In this document: piece by piece, positions 33,823 through 41,954 of the stretch
Layout of the letters: each line of letters opens with the position of its first letter
How positions within the stretch are numbered: position 1 is the stretch's first letter
The notes under the pieces: model-generated
The model's input: the letters and a program-made list of their open reading frames with translations, nothing else
Told to the model about the DNA's origin: nothing
Databases searched by the model: none
Source of the DNA: Thermasporomyces sp036564245
GTDB lineage: Bacteria > Actinomycetota > Actinomycetes > Propionibacteriales > Actinopolymorphaceae
Length of the DNA stretch: 64,000 nt
Direction: 5' to 3'
NCBI GenBank assembly: GCA_036564245.1
Contig: DATCKU010000025.1
Span: 62,001-126,000 of the forward strand
Position numbers and translations under genes: made by a program

Positions 33823-34923
33823 ATGAGCGAAGCGAAGGGCCTCGACCGGCTCACCATCGTGAACGACGGCGTCAACCGTCGGACGTTCATTCGTAACGCC
33901 ACTGGCGCGTTGCTCGCCGTGACGGCATTCGGTCCCGCCGCCTGTGCCCGGGACTCTGGTGGTGGCTCAGGCAGTGAGAGAGAAACGCAAAAACTCGACT
34001 TCCAGATCCGTTGGCTGAAGACCGTCGCCTTCGGCGGATGGTGGGCCGGGATAGAGAACGGATACTTCGCCGAAGAAGGCATCGACCTCAACGTGATCCC
34101 GGGCGGCCCGAACCTCGACGTCCAGCAGGTGGTGGCTGGCGGTGGAGTGCCGATCGGCGAGGGCATCACCGACCGCATCATCCGGGGAAAGATCGAGCAG
34201 GACATTCCCTTCGTCATCATCGGATGCCTCTACCAGAAGACTCCGGCCGTCTTCATGTCGCTGGGTGAGAACAACTGGACGAAGCCAGAGGACCTCGTGG
34301 GCAAGCGGATCGGGACGACCAACGAAGGGGTGCCGCTCATCGAGGCCCTGCTGACCAAGGCCGGCCTGCCCGCCAAGGACTGGGAGTTCGTGCCGACCGG
34401 CTTCGACCCCTCTCCCCTCGTCCAGGGCGACGTCGACTTCTTCCAGGGCTTCCGGACCGACCAAGGCGTCTCCCTGGAGCTGCAGGGCATCGACATGAAC
34501 TACATCACCTACGACCAGTTCGGGTTCGATCCGTACGACGCCCCGATCTTCGTGCTGGAAGAGACCCTGCAGAACGAGCGCGACCTGCTCGTCCGGTTCA
34601 TGCGGGCCACCATCAAGGGCTGGGAATGGGTGGTCGCTCACCCGGAGGAGGCGGCCGAGCTCACCGTCGAGAAGTACGGCACCGACGAGCTCGACCTCGA
34701 GCAGCAGAAGCTCGAGAGCAAGTTCCAGGTCGACGACGTCACAAGCCCTGAGACCGACGAGCACGGCCTTTTCTACATGACGGAGCAGCGGTGGCAAGCC
34801 ATGATCGACTTCTTGGTGGAAGCCAAGTCGATTCCACGGCGAATTCCCGCCAAGGAGATCTTCACCCCAGAGATCCAGGCGGAAGCCATGGGCGGTGCCT
34901 CCTCGCTGTTGGAAGCTGAGTGA
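33823..34923 (+). CDS. NMT1/THI5-like ABC transporter substrate-binding lipoprotein
   Basis: 366 residues from the ATG at 33823, seven bases after GGAGG. Leader with twin arginines (NRRTFIRNATG) and a lipobox (PAAC). The mature protein follows the NMT1/THI5/SsuA pattern: IRWLKTVAFGGWWAGIENG, YFAEEGIDLNVIPGG, and GKRIGTTNEGVPLIEALL. Relatives bind pyrimidine precursors, sulfonates, nitrate, riboflavin or aromatic compounds. It is followed by an ATPase and two permeases and then by amidohydrolases, so its ligand is presumably what those enzymes degrade. Confidence 0.88.
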   Translation: MSEAKGLDRLTIVNDGVNRRTFIRNATGALLAVTAFGPAACARDSGGGSGSERETQKLDFQIRWLKTVAFGGWWAGIENGYFAEEGIDLNVIPGGPNLDVQQVVAGGGVPIGEGITDRIIRGKIEQDIPFVIIGCLYQKTPAVFMSLGENNWTKPEDLVGKRIGTTNEGVPLIEALLTKAGLPAKDWEFVPTGFDPSPLVQGDVDFFQGFRTDQGVSLELQGIDMNYITYDQFGFDPYDAPIFVLEETLQNERDLLVRFMRATIKGWEWVVAHPEEAAELTVEKYGTDELDLEQQKLESKFQVDDVTSPETDEHGLFYMTEQRWQAMIDFLVEAKSIPRRIPAKEIFTPEIQAEAMGGASSLLEAE

Positions 34924-34961
34924 GCCGCCACGACCAGAACCGCTGATTCGAGGATGCCGCC

Positions 34962-35750
34962 ATGCACGTGATCCGTGCAGACCAGGTGACCAAGACGTTC
35001 AACGTTGGCAAGCAGCCACTCACCGCGGTGCAGGACGTGAGCTTCACGCTCGAACCAGGCGAGTTCGTCTCCCTCATCGGGCCGTCCGGGTGCGGAAAGT
35101 CCACGATGCTGAAGCTCATCGCCGACATCTACCAACCCACGAGCGGCCAGCTCCTCGTCAACGGACGCTCGCCTCGCGAGGCTCGCCTCAACCGGCTGCT
35201 CGGGATGGTGTTCCAGGACCCTGCCCTTCTCCCCTGGCGAGACGTGCTCGGCAACGTCCTGCTCCCTCTGGAGATCTCGGGCCGGCTGGACCACACGACG
35301 CGTCGCCGCGCCGAGGATCTGTTGCACCTGGTCGGACTCGGCGACTTCCTCCACGCCAGCCCGCACCAACTGTCCGGAGGCATGAGACAGCGCGTGGCCA
35401 TCGCACGCGCACTTGTGCTGGAGCCCACTCTGTTCCTGCTGGACGAACCGTTCGGTGCGCTCGACGAGATCACGCGAAAGCGGATGAACCTCGAGCTCCT
35501 GCGGATCTGGACGCAGTCGCAGACGTCGGCTCTGCTGATCACGCACAGCCTGTCCGAAGCCGTCTTCCTGTCTGATCGGGTGCTTGTGATGTCGCCACGT
35601 CCAGGCACGATCACCGACGACATCCGGATCGACCTCCCCCGACCCCGCCACGTCGAGATGTATCGCGAGCCACGGTTCTTCGAGCTCGAGACACGGATCA
35701 GCGACGCCCTGCAGCTCACCGCGGGCAGCTACGAGGTCGCCCATGAGTAA
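34962..35750 (+). CDS. ABC transporter ATP-binding protein, SsuB/TauB type
   Basis: 262 residues. Walker A GPSGCGKST near residue 45, Q-loop MVFQDPALLPW, signature LSGGMRQRVAIARAL, Walker B LFLLDEPFGALD, and the switch histidine in LLITHSLSEA. The short Q-loop form LLPW is typical of nitrate/sulfonate/taurine-type importers. It overlaps the first permease gene by eight bases. Confidence 0.93.
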   Translation: MHVIRADQVTKTFNVGKQPLTAVQDVSFTLEPGEFVSLIGPSGCGKSTMLKLIADIYQPTSGQLLVNGRSPREARLNRLLGMVFQDPALLPWRDVLGNVLLPLEISGRLDHTTRRRAEDLLHLVGLGDFLHASPHQLSGGMRQRVAIARALVLEPTLFLLDEPFGALDEITRKRMNLELLRIWTQSQTSALLITHSLSEAVFLSDRVLVMSPRPGTITDDIRIDLPRPRHVEMYREPRFFELETRISDALQLTAGSYEVAHE

Positions 35751-36510
35751 CGAGCGCGCAGCGCTGGTACGCGCCGGCGTGATCACCGTCGGCGCACTTC
35801 TCGGCTGGCAGTTCGTTGGCGCGCCCCTGCTGGATTTCCTTCCGGCCCCCTCGCAGATCGCGCAAGTCCTGATCGACCGGTCGGACTCTCTGGGGACCGC
35901 AGTGGCGAGCACCGGGTCGGTTGCCCTCCTCGGCTTCCTCTCCGGCTGCGCGGTTGCGATGGTCCTCGCACTTGTTTCGCTCAGCCATCCGTCGGTCGAG
36001 CGGTTCATTCTCCGCCTGGGGCTCGCCCTCTACGCGGTGCCACTCATCGTCGTGGCACCCATCGTGGTGCTCTGGCTGGGGGCAGGCACCAGGCCGCGGA
36101 TCGCGCTCAGCGCTCTCGCGGTGTTCTTCGGTGTGCTCGTCAACACCATCCGAGGACTGCGTTCGGTCGACCGCAACCGTGCGGAGTTCTTCCGTGTCAT
36201 CTCGGCCAGCCGATGGCAGACGTTGTGGCACCTTCGCGTGCCGTCTGCGCTTCCGTACATCCTCAACGGCTTCAAGGTCGGGGCTCCGGCCTCGGTCTTC
36301 GGAGCAGTGGTCGGCGAGTGGGTCGGCGCCAACCAAGGACTCGGCGTCGTGCTCCTCTACTCCTTGTTCCAATACCAGGTCGACCTTCTGTGGACGGCGA
36401 TGATCTTGACGACGCTGCTTGCTCTGGGCGGCTACGGACTCTTCGGCCTCACGGAGAAGTTCCTCATTCCCTGGCACGAGTCGGTCAGGTCTCCCCGACT
36501 GGAGTCGTAG
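35743..36510 (+). CDS. ABC transporter permease, SsuC/TauC type
   Basis: 255 residues with six predicted helices and the EAA loop FFRVISASRWQTLWHLRVPSA. The motif GAVVGEWVGANQGLG near residue 186 is characteristic of SsuC-type permeases. It overlaps the ATPase gene by eight bases and is followed three bases later by a second permease, so the importer probably has a heterodimeric channel. Confidence 0.91.
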   Translation: MSNERAALVRAGVITVGALLGWQFVGAPLLDFLPAPSQIAQVLIDRSDSLGTAVASTGSVALLGFLSGCAVAMVLALVSLSHPSVERFILRLGLALYAVPLIVVAPIVVLWLGAGTRPRIALSALAVFFGVLVNTIRGLRSVDRNRAEFFRVISASRWQTLWHLRVPSALPYILNGFKVGAPASVFGAVVGEWVGANQGLGVVLLYSLFQYQVDLLWTAMILTTLLALGGYGLFGLTEKFLIPWHESVRSPRLES

Positions 36511-36512
36511 CC

Positions 36513-37331
36513 GTGGACACGAACGCATCCCTCAGCCGCCGTGACACATCGACCCGGTCGACCAGGAAGCTGGTCGCGAGGGGGATCAGCTTCCTGGTCA
36601 CCGTTTCGGCGATCGTCGTCTGGGAGGCTGCGGTGCGGATCTTCGACGTGGGAGAGTTCATCCTGCCTGCGCCGTCGGTGATCGCGCGAGCGGCGTACGA
36701 CGAGATCCCGACGCTGGGCACCGCCTTCCTGACCACGCTGCTGGAGGCGCTCGGCGGCTTCTGTCTGGCAATCCTGGTGGCGGTCCTGCTGTCGGTCACC
36801 GTACTGCGTTCGCGTACGTTCGAGCTGAGCCTCGTGCCGTGGGTCATGGCGCTGCAGGCGATTCCCATCGTCGCCGTGACACCGATCATCGCACTCATCG
36901 TCGGCCGCAACACCTTCACGGCCTTGCTGGTGGCCGGGATCATCTCGTTCTTCCCGATCATGGTCAACATGATTCGAGGCCTGCGTTCGGTGAGCGACGA
37001 GGGTCTGGAGCTCATGCACGTCCTCGCCGCATCGAGACGTCAGGTGCTGTGGAAGCTGCGCCTGCCAGCATCACTACCGTTCGTCTTCGTCGGGCTCCGA
37101 GTCGGAGTGAGCGTCGTCATTCCTGGCGCGATGATCGCCGAATGGCTGACCGCGACCCAAGGGCTCGGCCAATACGTGATCAACGAGAGTGTGCGCTTTC
37201 GCTCGGACAACGTGTGGGCGGGCATCCTGCTCGCCACGCTTGGCAGCTTGTTGCTCTTTTGGCTCGTCACCCTCGTGGAGAAGCGGGTCGTGCCGTGGCA
37301 CCCGCTGGACGATGCCGGCGAGATGAGGTGA
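36513..37331 (+). CDS. ABC transporter permease, SsuC/TauC type (second)
   Basis: 272 residues from the GTG at 36513, eight bases after GGAG; the longer upstream frame lies inside the previous permease. Six helices, EAA loop LMHVLAASRRQVLWKLRLPA, and GAMIAEWLTATQGLG matching the first permease's conserved segment. Two distinct SsuC-type permeases beside one ATPase and one binding protein point to a heteromeric importer rather than duplication for redundancy. Confidence 0.91.
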   Translation: MDTNASLSRRDTSTRSTRKLVARGISFLVTVSAIVVWEAAVRIFDVGEFILPAPSVIARAAYDEIPTLGTAFLTTLLEALGGFCLAILVAVLLSVTVLRSRTFELSLVPWVMALQAIPIVAVTPIIALIVGRNTFTALLVAGIISFFPIMVNMIRGLRSVSDEGLELMHVLAASRRQVLWKLRLPASLPFVFVGLRVGVSVVIPGAMIAEWLTATQGLGQYVINESVRFRSDNVWAGILLATLGSLLLFWLVTLVEKRVVPWHPLDDAGEMR

Positions 37332-37338
37332 GGTGACC

Positions 37339-38847
37339 ATGCCTTTGTCCCGTCCCCAGTCCACCGAGTCGCCCAACCAGGCCAGCCCGACCGAGGCGAT
37401 GGACCTCCTCATCACGAACACCACTGCCATCCTGGGCGGCACGGGCGAGTTCCACGATCTCGATGGCGACCAGTACTCCGTGGTGGAGGACTGTGCCCTC
37501 GGCATTCGCGACGGTCGGATCGCCTGGATCGGTCCGACCAGCGACGCATCGAGCCTCTCGACTCGCCGAACGCTCGACGCCGGCGGCAAGGTGGCTGTAC
37601 CTGGCTTGATCAACACGCACAACCACCTGTTCCAGAACCTCGTCAAGGGACTGGGCGACGAGATGTACCTGCTGCCGTGGGTCGAGTCGGTGATCCTCAG
37701 CACGAGCGAGGAGATGACGCCGGACGAGGTTTACACGGCGGCCTTGCTGGGCTGCGTCGAAGCGCTGAAGAGCGGGTGCACGACTCTGCTCGACTTCATG
37801 TTCGGGCTTCCCGACCCGGAGCACCACCGGGCGGTCCTGCGTGCATTCCGGGACTCCGGTCTGCGCGGATTCCTCGGTCGCGCGATCCGTGACCTCAACC
37901 CGGACAGCGGCAATCGCGACCCGTGGTATCTGCCGCTCGGCGAAGTCTTCGCCCAGATGCGGCAGCTGGCCTCGGAGTTCCCGAGCGGGTTGCCGGTCCC
38001 GAGTGTGCTTCCTGCTCCCGGGACGGTGCGGACAGTGACGACCCAGGGTCTCGTCGCCATCGCCGAGTACGCCGAGGCAGAGGGCAGCCAGATCACCATC
38101 CACATGGGAGAGTACGTCGAGGAACGTGACCTCGCGATCGAGCGTTGGGGAAAGAACGCGTTCGCCGCATGCGAGGAGATCGGATTCTTGAGCCCACGTG
38201 TCGTGGCCGCTCACTGCGTCCAGGTGGGCGAAGCCGAGATGGAGGTCATGGCGCGGACCGGCATGCACGTCTCGTACAATCCGGTGAGCAACTGCTACCT
38301 GGGCAACGGTATCGCTCCAGTGGTCGGCATGCTCGAACGCGGCATCAACGTGAGCTTGGCGACCGATGGCGGCGCGTGCGGCAACACTCAGGACATGCTC
38401 GAGGCGCTACGCTTCGGTCTCGTGCTGGCGAAGGCCCGGGAGCGCGACCCACGAGTTCTCAACGCGCGTGACATCCTGCGCATCGCGACCGTCGGGGGTG
38501 CCAAGGCGCTCGGCCTCGGTACGCATCTCGGCGCACTGGAGGTTGGACGATGCGCCGACCTGTTCCTGCACAATCCGTGGCACGTAAAGGCGGTGCCGGT
38601 GCACGACCACATCTCGAGCCTCGTGTACGGCGCCAGCCAGGCCAACGTTGACACCGTGCTCGTGGGCGGCGAGATTGTGATCGAGAACGGTTCGTCCACC
38701 AAGGTGGACGAGGACTCGCTGCTACGCGAAGCGCAGGCGCGGGCGGTCGAGGTGTCGCACCGGGCAGGGACCCGGCACCTGAAGCAAGGTAGGCGATTCA
38801 CGCCCTTCGGCGCGGACCAGCGAACCGGAGGGCCGCGGGAGGTCTGA
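37339..38847 (+). CDS. AtzA/SsnA-type amidohydrolase (putative deaminase/chlorohydrolase family)
   Basis: 502 residues from the ATG at 37339; a GTG two codons earlier is possible. Metal-dependent hydrolase of the ATZ/TRZ-like subgroup: NTHNHLFQN supplies the HxH pair, then IHMGEYVEE (the usual HLAET is changed to HMGEY), AAHCVQ, and the Asp in LATDGGACGN. The beta-sandwich surrounds the barrel, with GLINTHNH following the typical VPG. Known members remove amino or chloro groups from triazines, guanine, cytosine or adenosine derivatives. It follows the importer directly and is coupled to the FadR-type gene by a TGATG overlap. Substrate unknown. Confidence 0.86.
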   Translation: MPLSRPQSTESPNQASPTEAMDLLITNTTAILGGTGEFHDLDGDQYSVVEDCALGIRDGRIAWIGPTSDASSLSTRRTLDAGGKVAVPGLINTHNHLFQNLVKGLGDEMYLLPWVESVILSTSEEMTPDEVYTAALLGCVEALKSGCTTLLDFMFGLPDPEHHRAVLRAFRDSGLRGFLGRAIRDLNPDSGNRDPWYLPLGEVFAQMRQLASEFPSGLPVPSVLPAPGTVRTVTTQGLVAIAEYAEAEGSQITIHMGEYVEERDLAIERWGKNAFAACEEIGFLSPRVVAAHCVQVGEAEMEVMARTGMHVSYNPVSNCYLGNGIAPVVGMLERGINVSLATDGGACGNTQDMLEALRFGLVLAKARERDPRVLNARDILRIATVGGAKALGLGTHLGALEVGRCADLFLHNPWHVKAVPVHDHISSLVYGASQANVDTVLVGGEIVIENGSSTKVDEDSLLREAQARAVEVSHRAGTRHLKQGRRFTPFGADQRTGGPREV

Positions 38848-39593
38848 TGCGTCCCGAAGGGCCACGCGCCCGATTCCACCCTGTCATGAACTCGCGAGCA
38901 CACGAGGAGGTCATCGACCAGATCACACACGCGATCCGCGCAGGCTACTTCGCACCTGGCGACAGCCTTCCGCACCTGGACGAGCTCGCCCAGAGCATGG
39001 GCGTGAGCAAGCCCACCGTCGGCGAGGCACTGAAGGTCTTGTCCAAGGCGAAGGTGATCGAGACCCGCCGTGGCTCCACCGGCGGGGTGATCGTCGTGAG
39101 CGACATCATCCCGATCGAAATCCTTGGCTTGACCGTGAATCGCTGGAACCTCACTCCGGTCGAGCTCCTCGAAGCTCGTCGCCCCATCGAGCTCGAGTTG
39201 GCCCGGCTGGCCGGCCAGCGGGCGACACCACAGGACTTCGAGCTGCTCGAGGACGCTCTCGAGCAGATGAAGCGAATCGGGTCGCGGAAAAGGGTGCCGA
39301 AACACATCTGGGCGCACTACGACCATCGCTTCCACTACCTCATCGGAAGGGCAGCTCGAAGCGAGGCGCTTGCCGGCTACCAACACCAGATCCTCGAGCA
39401 GCTCGTCATCTGTTTCAGCGACTACTTCGCACGACTCGAAGATCGCGACACAGTTGTCGCTCTGCACCGAGAGACGCTCGACGCCTTGCTCACCAGGGAC
39501 ATGGACATCATCGAGAAGGCGGTCAACAACCACCTGGCACCGCTCGAGCGGTACGTCGCCGAGAAGCAAAAACAGCGACCCAGACGGCGCTAG
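38847..39593 (+). CDS. GntR-family regulator, FadR/FCD subfamily
   Basis: 248 residues; the ATG shares one base with the amidohydrolase stop. Winged helix at about 16-80 (HLDELAQSMGVSKPTVGEAL), then the all-helical FCD effector domain with metal-type residues (HYDHRFHYLIGRAA and a later LHRETLDALL). It sits between the two amidohydrolase genes, so it most likely senses the transported compound or a breakdown product and controls the island. Confidence 0.9.
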   Translation: MRPEGPRARFHPVMNSRAHEEVIDQITHAIRAGYFAPGDSLPHLDELAQSMGVSKPTVGEALKVLSKAKVIETRRGSTGGVIVVSDIIPIEILGLTVNRWNLTPVELLEARRPIELELARLAGQRATPQDFELLEDALEQMKRIGSRKRVPKHIWAHYDHRFHYLIGRAARSEALAGYQHQILEQLVICFSDYFARLEDRDTVVALHRETLDALLTRDMDIIEKAVNNHLAPLERYVAEKQKQRPRRR

Positions 39594-39702
39594 TTTCCAC
39601 TCGAGTTCGCAACACTTCACAACGTTCCGACCTCATCACGGTCTGCAGCAACGTGTCCAATGAATGGACACCCGTACAGGCCACCACGCAACCGGTGAAG
39701 CA

Positions 39703-39733
39703 TTGCGTCATCGGATTATCGAAAATAAGATAA
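39703..39733 (+). promoter_or_regulatory. Internal promoter with TTATC/GATAA inverted repeat before the second amidohydrolase
   Basis: TTGCGT (39703-39708), 17 bases, then TAAGAT (39726-39731) in an AT-rich island, placing the start site at or just before the GTG at 39739. TTATC (39716-39720) and GATAA (39729-39733) form a perfect inverted repeat across the -10, with a further GATAAT at 39748. A good candidate target for the FadR-type regulator encoded just upstream. Confidence 0.45.
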
Positions 39734-39738
39734 ACATC

Positions 39739-41112
39739 GTGCTCTTTGATAATTGTGTGGTCGTCACAATGGATCCGCGCCGGCGTATTCTGCGAAACGG
39801 CGCGATCGCGGTTGTCGGCTCCACAATTGCGGCCGTTGGCGACCGCTCGACCGTGCGGGCTCAGTATCCCGACGAGCCGGTCAAGGACCTCAAGGGCTGG
39901 CTCGTGATGCCGGGGCTTGTCGACGGCCACGTCCATCTGCCTCAGGCACTGCTCCGCGGAGCGGCAGACGAGCTCCCGCTGCACCAGTGGATGTCGTCGC
40001 GAATCTTCGTGCTCGAAGGTGTCTTCACGCCAGACGACGCCAAGGTGGCGGCTCGACTCGCGATCGTCGAGATGCTCAAAGCGGGGACGACGACGTTCCT
40101 CGAGACCCTCGTGCTCGGCCGGCATGCTCTGGGAGAGCTTGCCGAAGCCATCGCCGAGACCGGGATCCGAGCCGTCCTGCCCCGCGCGGTTGGTGACGGT
40201 GGCGGCTATCTCGACGAGGCGCCGCTCAATGAAGGGCTGCGCGAGCCGCCGGACGTCGCGATGCAGGACGCGGTCAGCGTCGCCGAACACTGGAAGGACT
40301 CCGAGCAGATCAAGATCTGGCTGGGTCCACGGTCGACCGGAGGATGTCCGGAACCTCTGCTCCGGGAGGTCGTCCAGACCGCACGCGGGAACGGCCTGGG
40401 CATCGCCCACCACTACGCGATGACCGACCGAGAGGTGGCGTACCTGCGACGGAACTTCCAGGCCACGCCCGGTGAGTATCTCCAACGGGTCGGCTTGTTG
40501 GGGCCCGACGTCGTCCTGGCGCACTGCAGTGGGCTTCCGCCAGAGGAGATTCCCTACCTGGCCGGCACTGGCACCAGCGTCGTGACCTGCCCCACAGGGC
40601 CGGCGAAGATGGGAAGCGGTGTCACGCCTGTCCGTGAGCTGCTCGACGCAGGCGTCAACGTCGCGCTCGGGACCGACGCCAACGCCGCCAACAATGGCGC
40701 CGACCTCTTCCGTGACTTCAAGTGGGTCGCCTATTTGCAGAAGCTCCGCCACCACGACCCCACCGTCGTGCCGGCCGAGGCCGTGCTCGAGATGGCAACC
40801 ATCGGCGGCGCGCGTGCGCTCTCCATGGACCACCTGATCGGTTCCATCGAGGTAGGCAAGCGAGCGGACTTCCTCGTGATCCGCACCGACGGGCCGCACT
40901 GGACACCCGCCGAGTACCCCGTGTCCAACCTCGTCTACTCGGCTTCTGGCGCGGACGTGGACACCGTCGTCATCGACGGGAAGATCGTCATGGAAGGGCG
41001 CGAGCTGCTGCACATCGACGAGGAGCAGGTGCTGCGGGACGCCGCGAGGGACTCCAGGAGCTTGTACGAGCGCACCGGGCTCGAGGTGCGCAGTCTCTGG
41101 CCGATGGAGTGA
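39739..41112 (+). CDS. AtzA/SsnA-type amidohydrolase (second)
   Basis: 457 residues from the GTG at 39739, where homology to the family begins (LFDNCVVVTMDPRRR). No ribosome site precedes it, but the promoter proposed immediately upstream would make a leaderless message. An ATG at 39664 would add 25 untypical residues. Metal ligands: HVH in DGHVHLPQ, His in GIAHHYAMT, His in LAHCSGLPPEE, Asp in LGTDANAANNG. It differs enough from the first amidohydrolase to act on another step. The preceding gene is the regulator and the next, 20 bases downstream, is the creatininase-family gene. Confidence 0.83.
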   Translation: MLFDNCVVVTMDPRRRILRNGAIAVVGSTIAAVGDRSTVRAQYPDEPVKDLKGWLVMPGLVDGHVHLPQALLRGAADELPLHQWMSSRIFVLEGVFTPDDAKVAARLAIVEMLKAGTTTFLETLVLGRHALGELAEAIAETGIRAVLPRAVGDGGGYLDEAPLNEGLREPPDVAMQDAVSVAEHWKDSEQIKIWLGPRSTGGCPEPLLREVVQTARGNGLGIAHHYAMTDREVAYLRRNFQATPGEYLQRVGLLGPDVVLAHCSGLPPEEIPYLAGTGTSVVTCPTGPAKMGSGVTPVRELLDAGVNVALGTDANAANNGADLFRDFKWVAYLQKLRHHDPTVVPAEAVLEMATIGGARALSMDHLIGSIEVGKRADFLVIRTDGPHWTPAEYPVSNLVYSASGADVDTVVIDGKIVMEGRELLHIDEEQVLRDAARDSRSLYERTGLEVRSLWPME

Positions 41113-41132
41113 CGTGCGCGATGGGAGAAGGC

Positions 41133-41954
41133 ATGAACCTCCACGGTCCGATTCCTGCTGAACGGTACCTGCCGTACCTCACCTCGTCCGACATCGCGCA
41201 GCTGCCCAAGACCCATGCGGCGGTGATCCTTCCCGTCGCCTCCATCGAGCAGCACGGCCCTCACCTTCCGGTGGCAAGCGACACGCTGATCGGGCAGGTG
41301 CTGCTCGCCCGAGCCCTCGAGCGAGCACCACAGGACGCACATCTGTGGGTCCTGCCACCCCTCGTCTACGGCAAGAGCAACGAGCATCGCGCATTCCCCG
41401 GCACCTTCACGCTGTCGGCGACGACGCTCTCTGCCGTCATCCACGAGATAGCCGACGGTGTCGCACGGAGCGGGTTCCGCCGTCTCGTCCTCCTCAACAG
41501 CCACGGCGGGAATCCCGGCGTCCTGAGCCACGTCGCACGAGACGTCCGGGAAGCGACGGGGCTCATGGTGTTCCCGCTCACCGTCTTCCTCATGGGTCTG
41601 CCCGACGAGGAGTACGACGAGGAGGAAGCGGCCTGGGGAACGCATGCGGGCGAGTGGGAGACCTCGCTCCTGCTCCACCTCGCGCCCGAGCTCGTGCGTA
41701 CCGATCGCATCGAGTCGCTCGGGCAGCTGCCCAAGATGCCTGAAGGCGTCGAGCATCTCAGTCTTCGCGGCCCGGTCACGTTCGCCTGGCTGTCCCAGGA
41801 CATCTCGACGACCGGCGTGATGGGCGACCCACGCAAGTCCACGCCAGAGCGTGGGGAACGCACAGCCGACATGATCGTCGAGAAGCTCACAGCGGTGCTG
41901 TGCGAGATGGCACGCTTCGAGATGCCGCAACCGGCCGGAGGAGATCCGTCGTGA
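41133..41954 (+). CDS. Creatininase-family amidohydrolase
   Basis: 273 residues from the ATG at 41133, five bases after GGAG; an ATG four codons earlier lacks a site. Family motifs: metal-binding Glu/His in SIEQHGPHLPVASD near residue 42, SHGGNPGV near residue 124, and HAGEWETSL near residue 172. Creatininase-fold enzymes open cyclic amides or cleave small amides and also include MftE and inosose hydrolases. Here the enzyme is translationally coupled (GTGA overlap) to a D-aminoacylase-type gene, which suggests consecutive C-N bond cleavages. Confidence 0.88.
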   Translation: MNLHGPIPAERYLPYLTSSDIAQLPKTHAAVILPVASIEQHGPHLPVASDTLIGQVLLARALERAPQDAHLWVLPPLVYGKSNEHRAFPGTFTLSATTLSAVIHEIADGVARSGFRRLVLLNSHGGNPGVLSHVARDVREATGLMVFPLTVFLMGLPDEEYDEEEAAWGTHAGEWETSLLLHLAPELVRTDRIESLGQLPKMPEGVEHLSLRGPVTFAWLSQDISTTGVMGDPRKSTPERGERTADMIVEKLTAVLCEMARFEMPQPAGGDPS

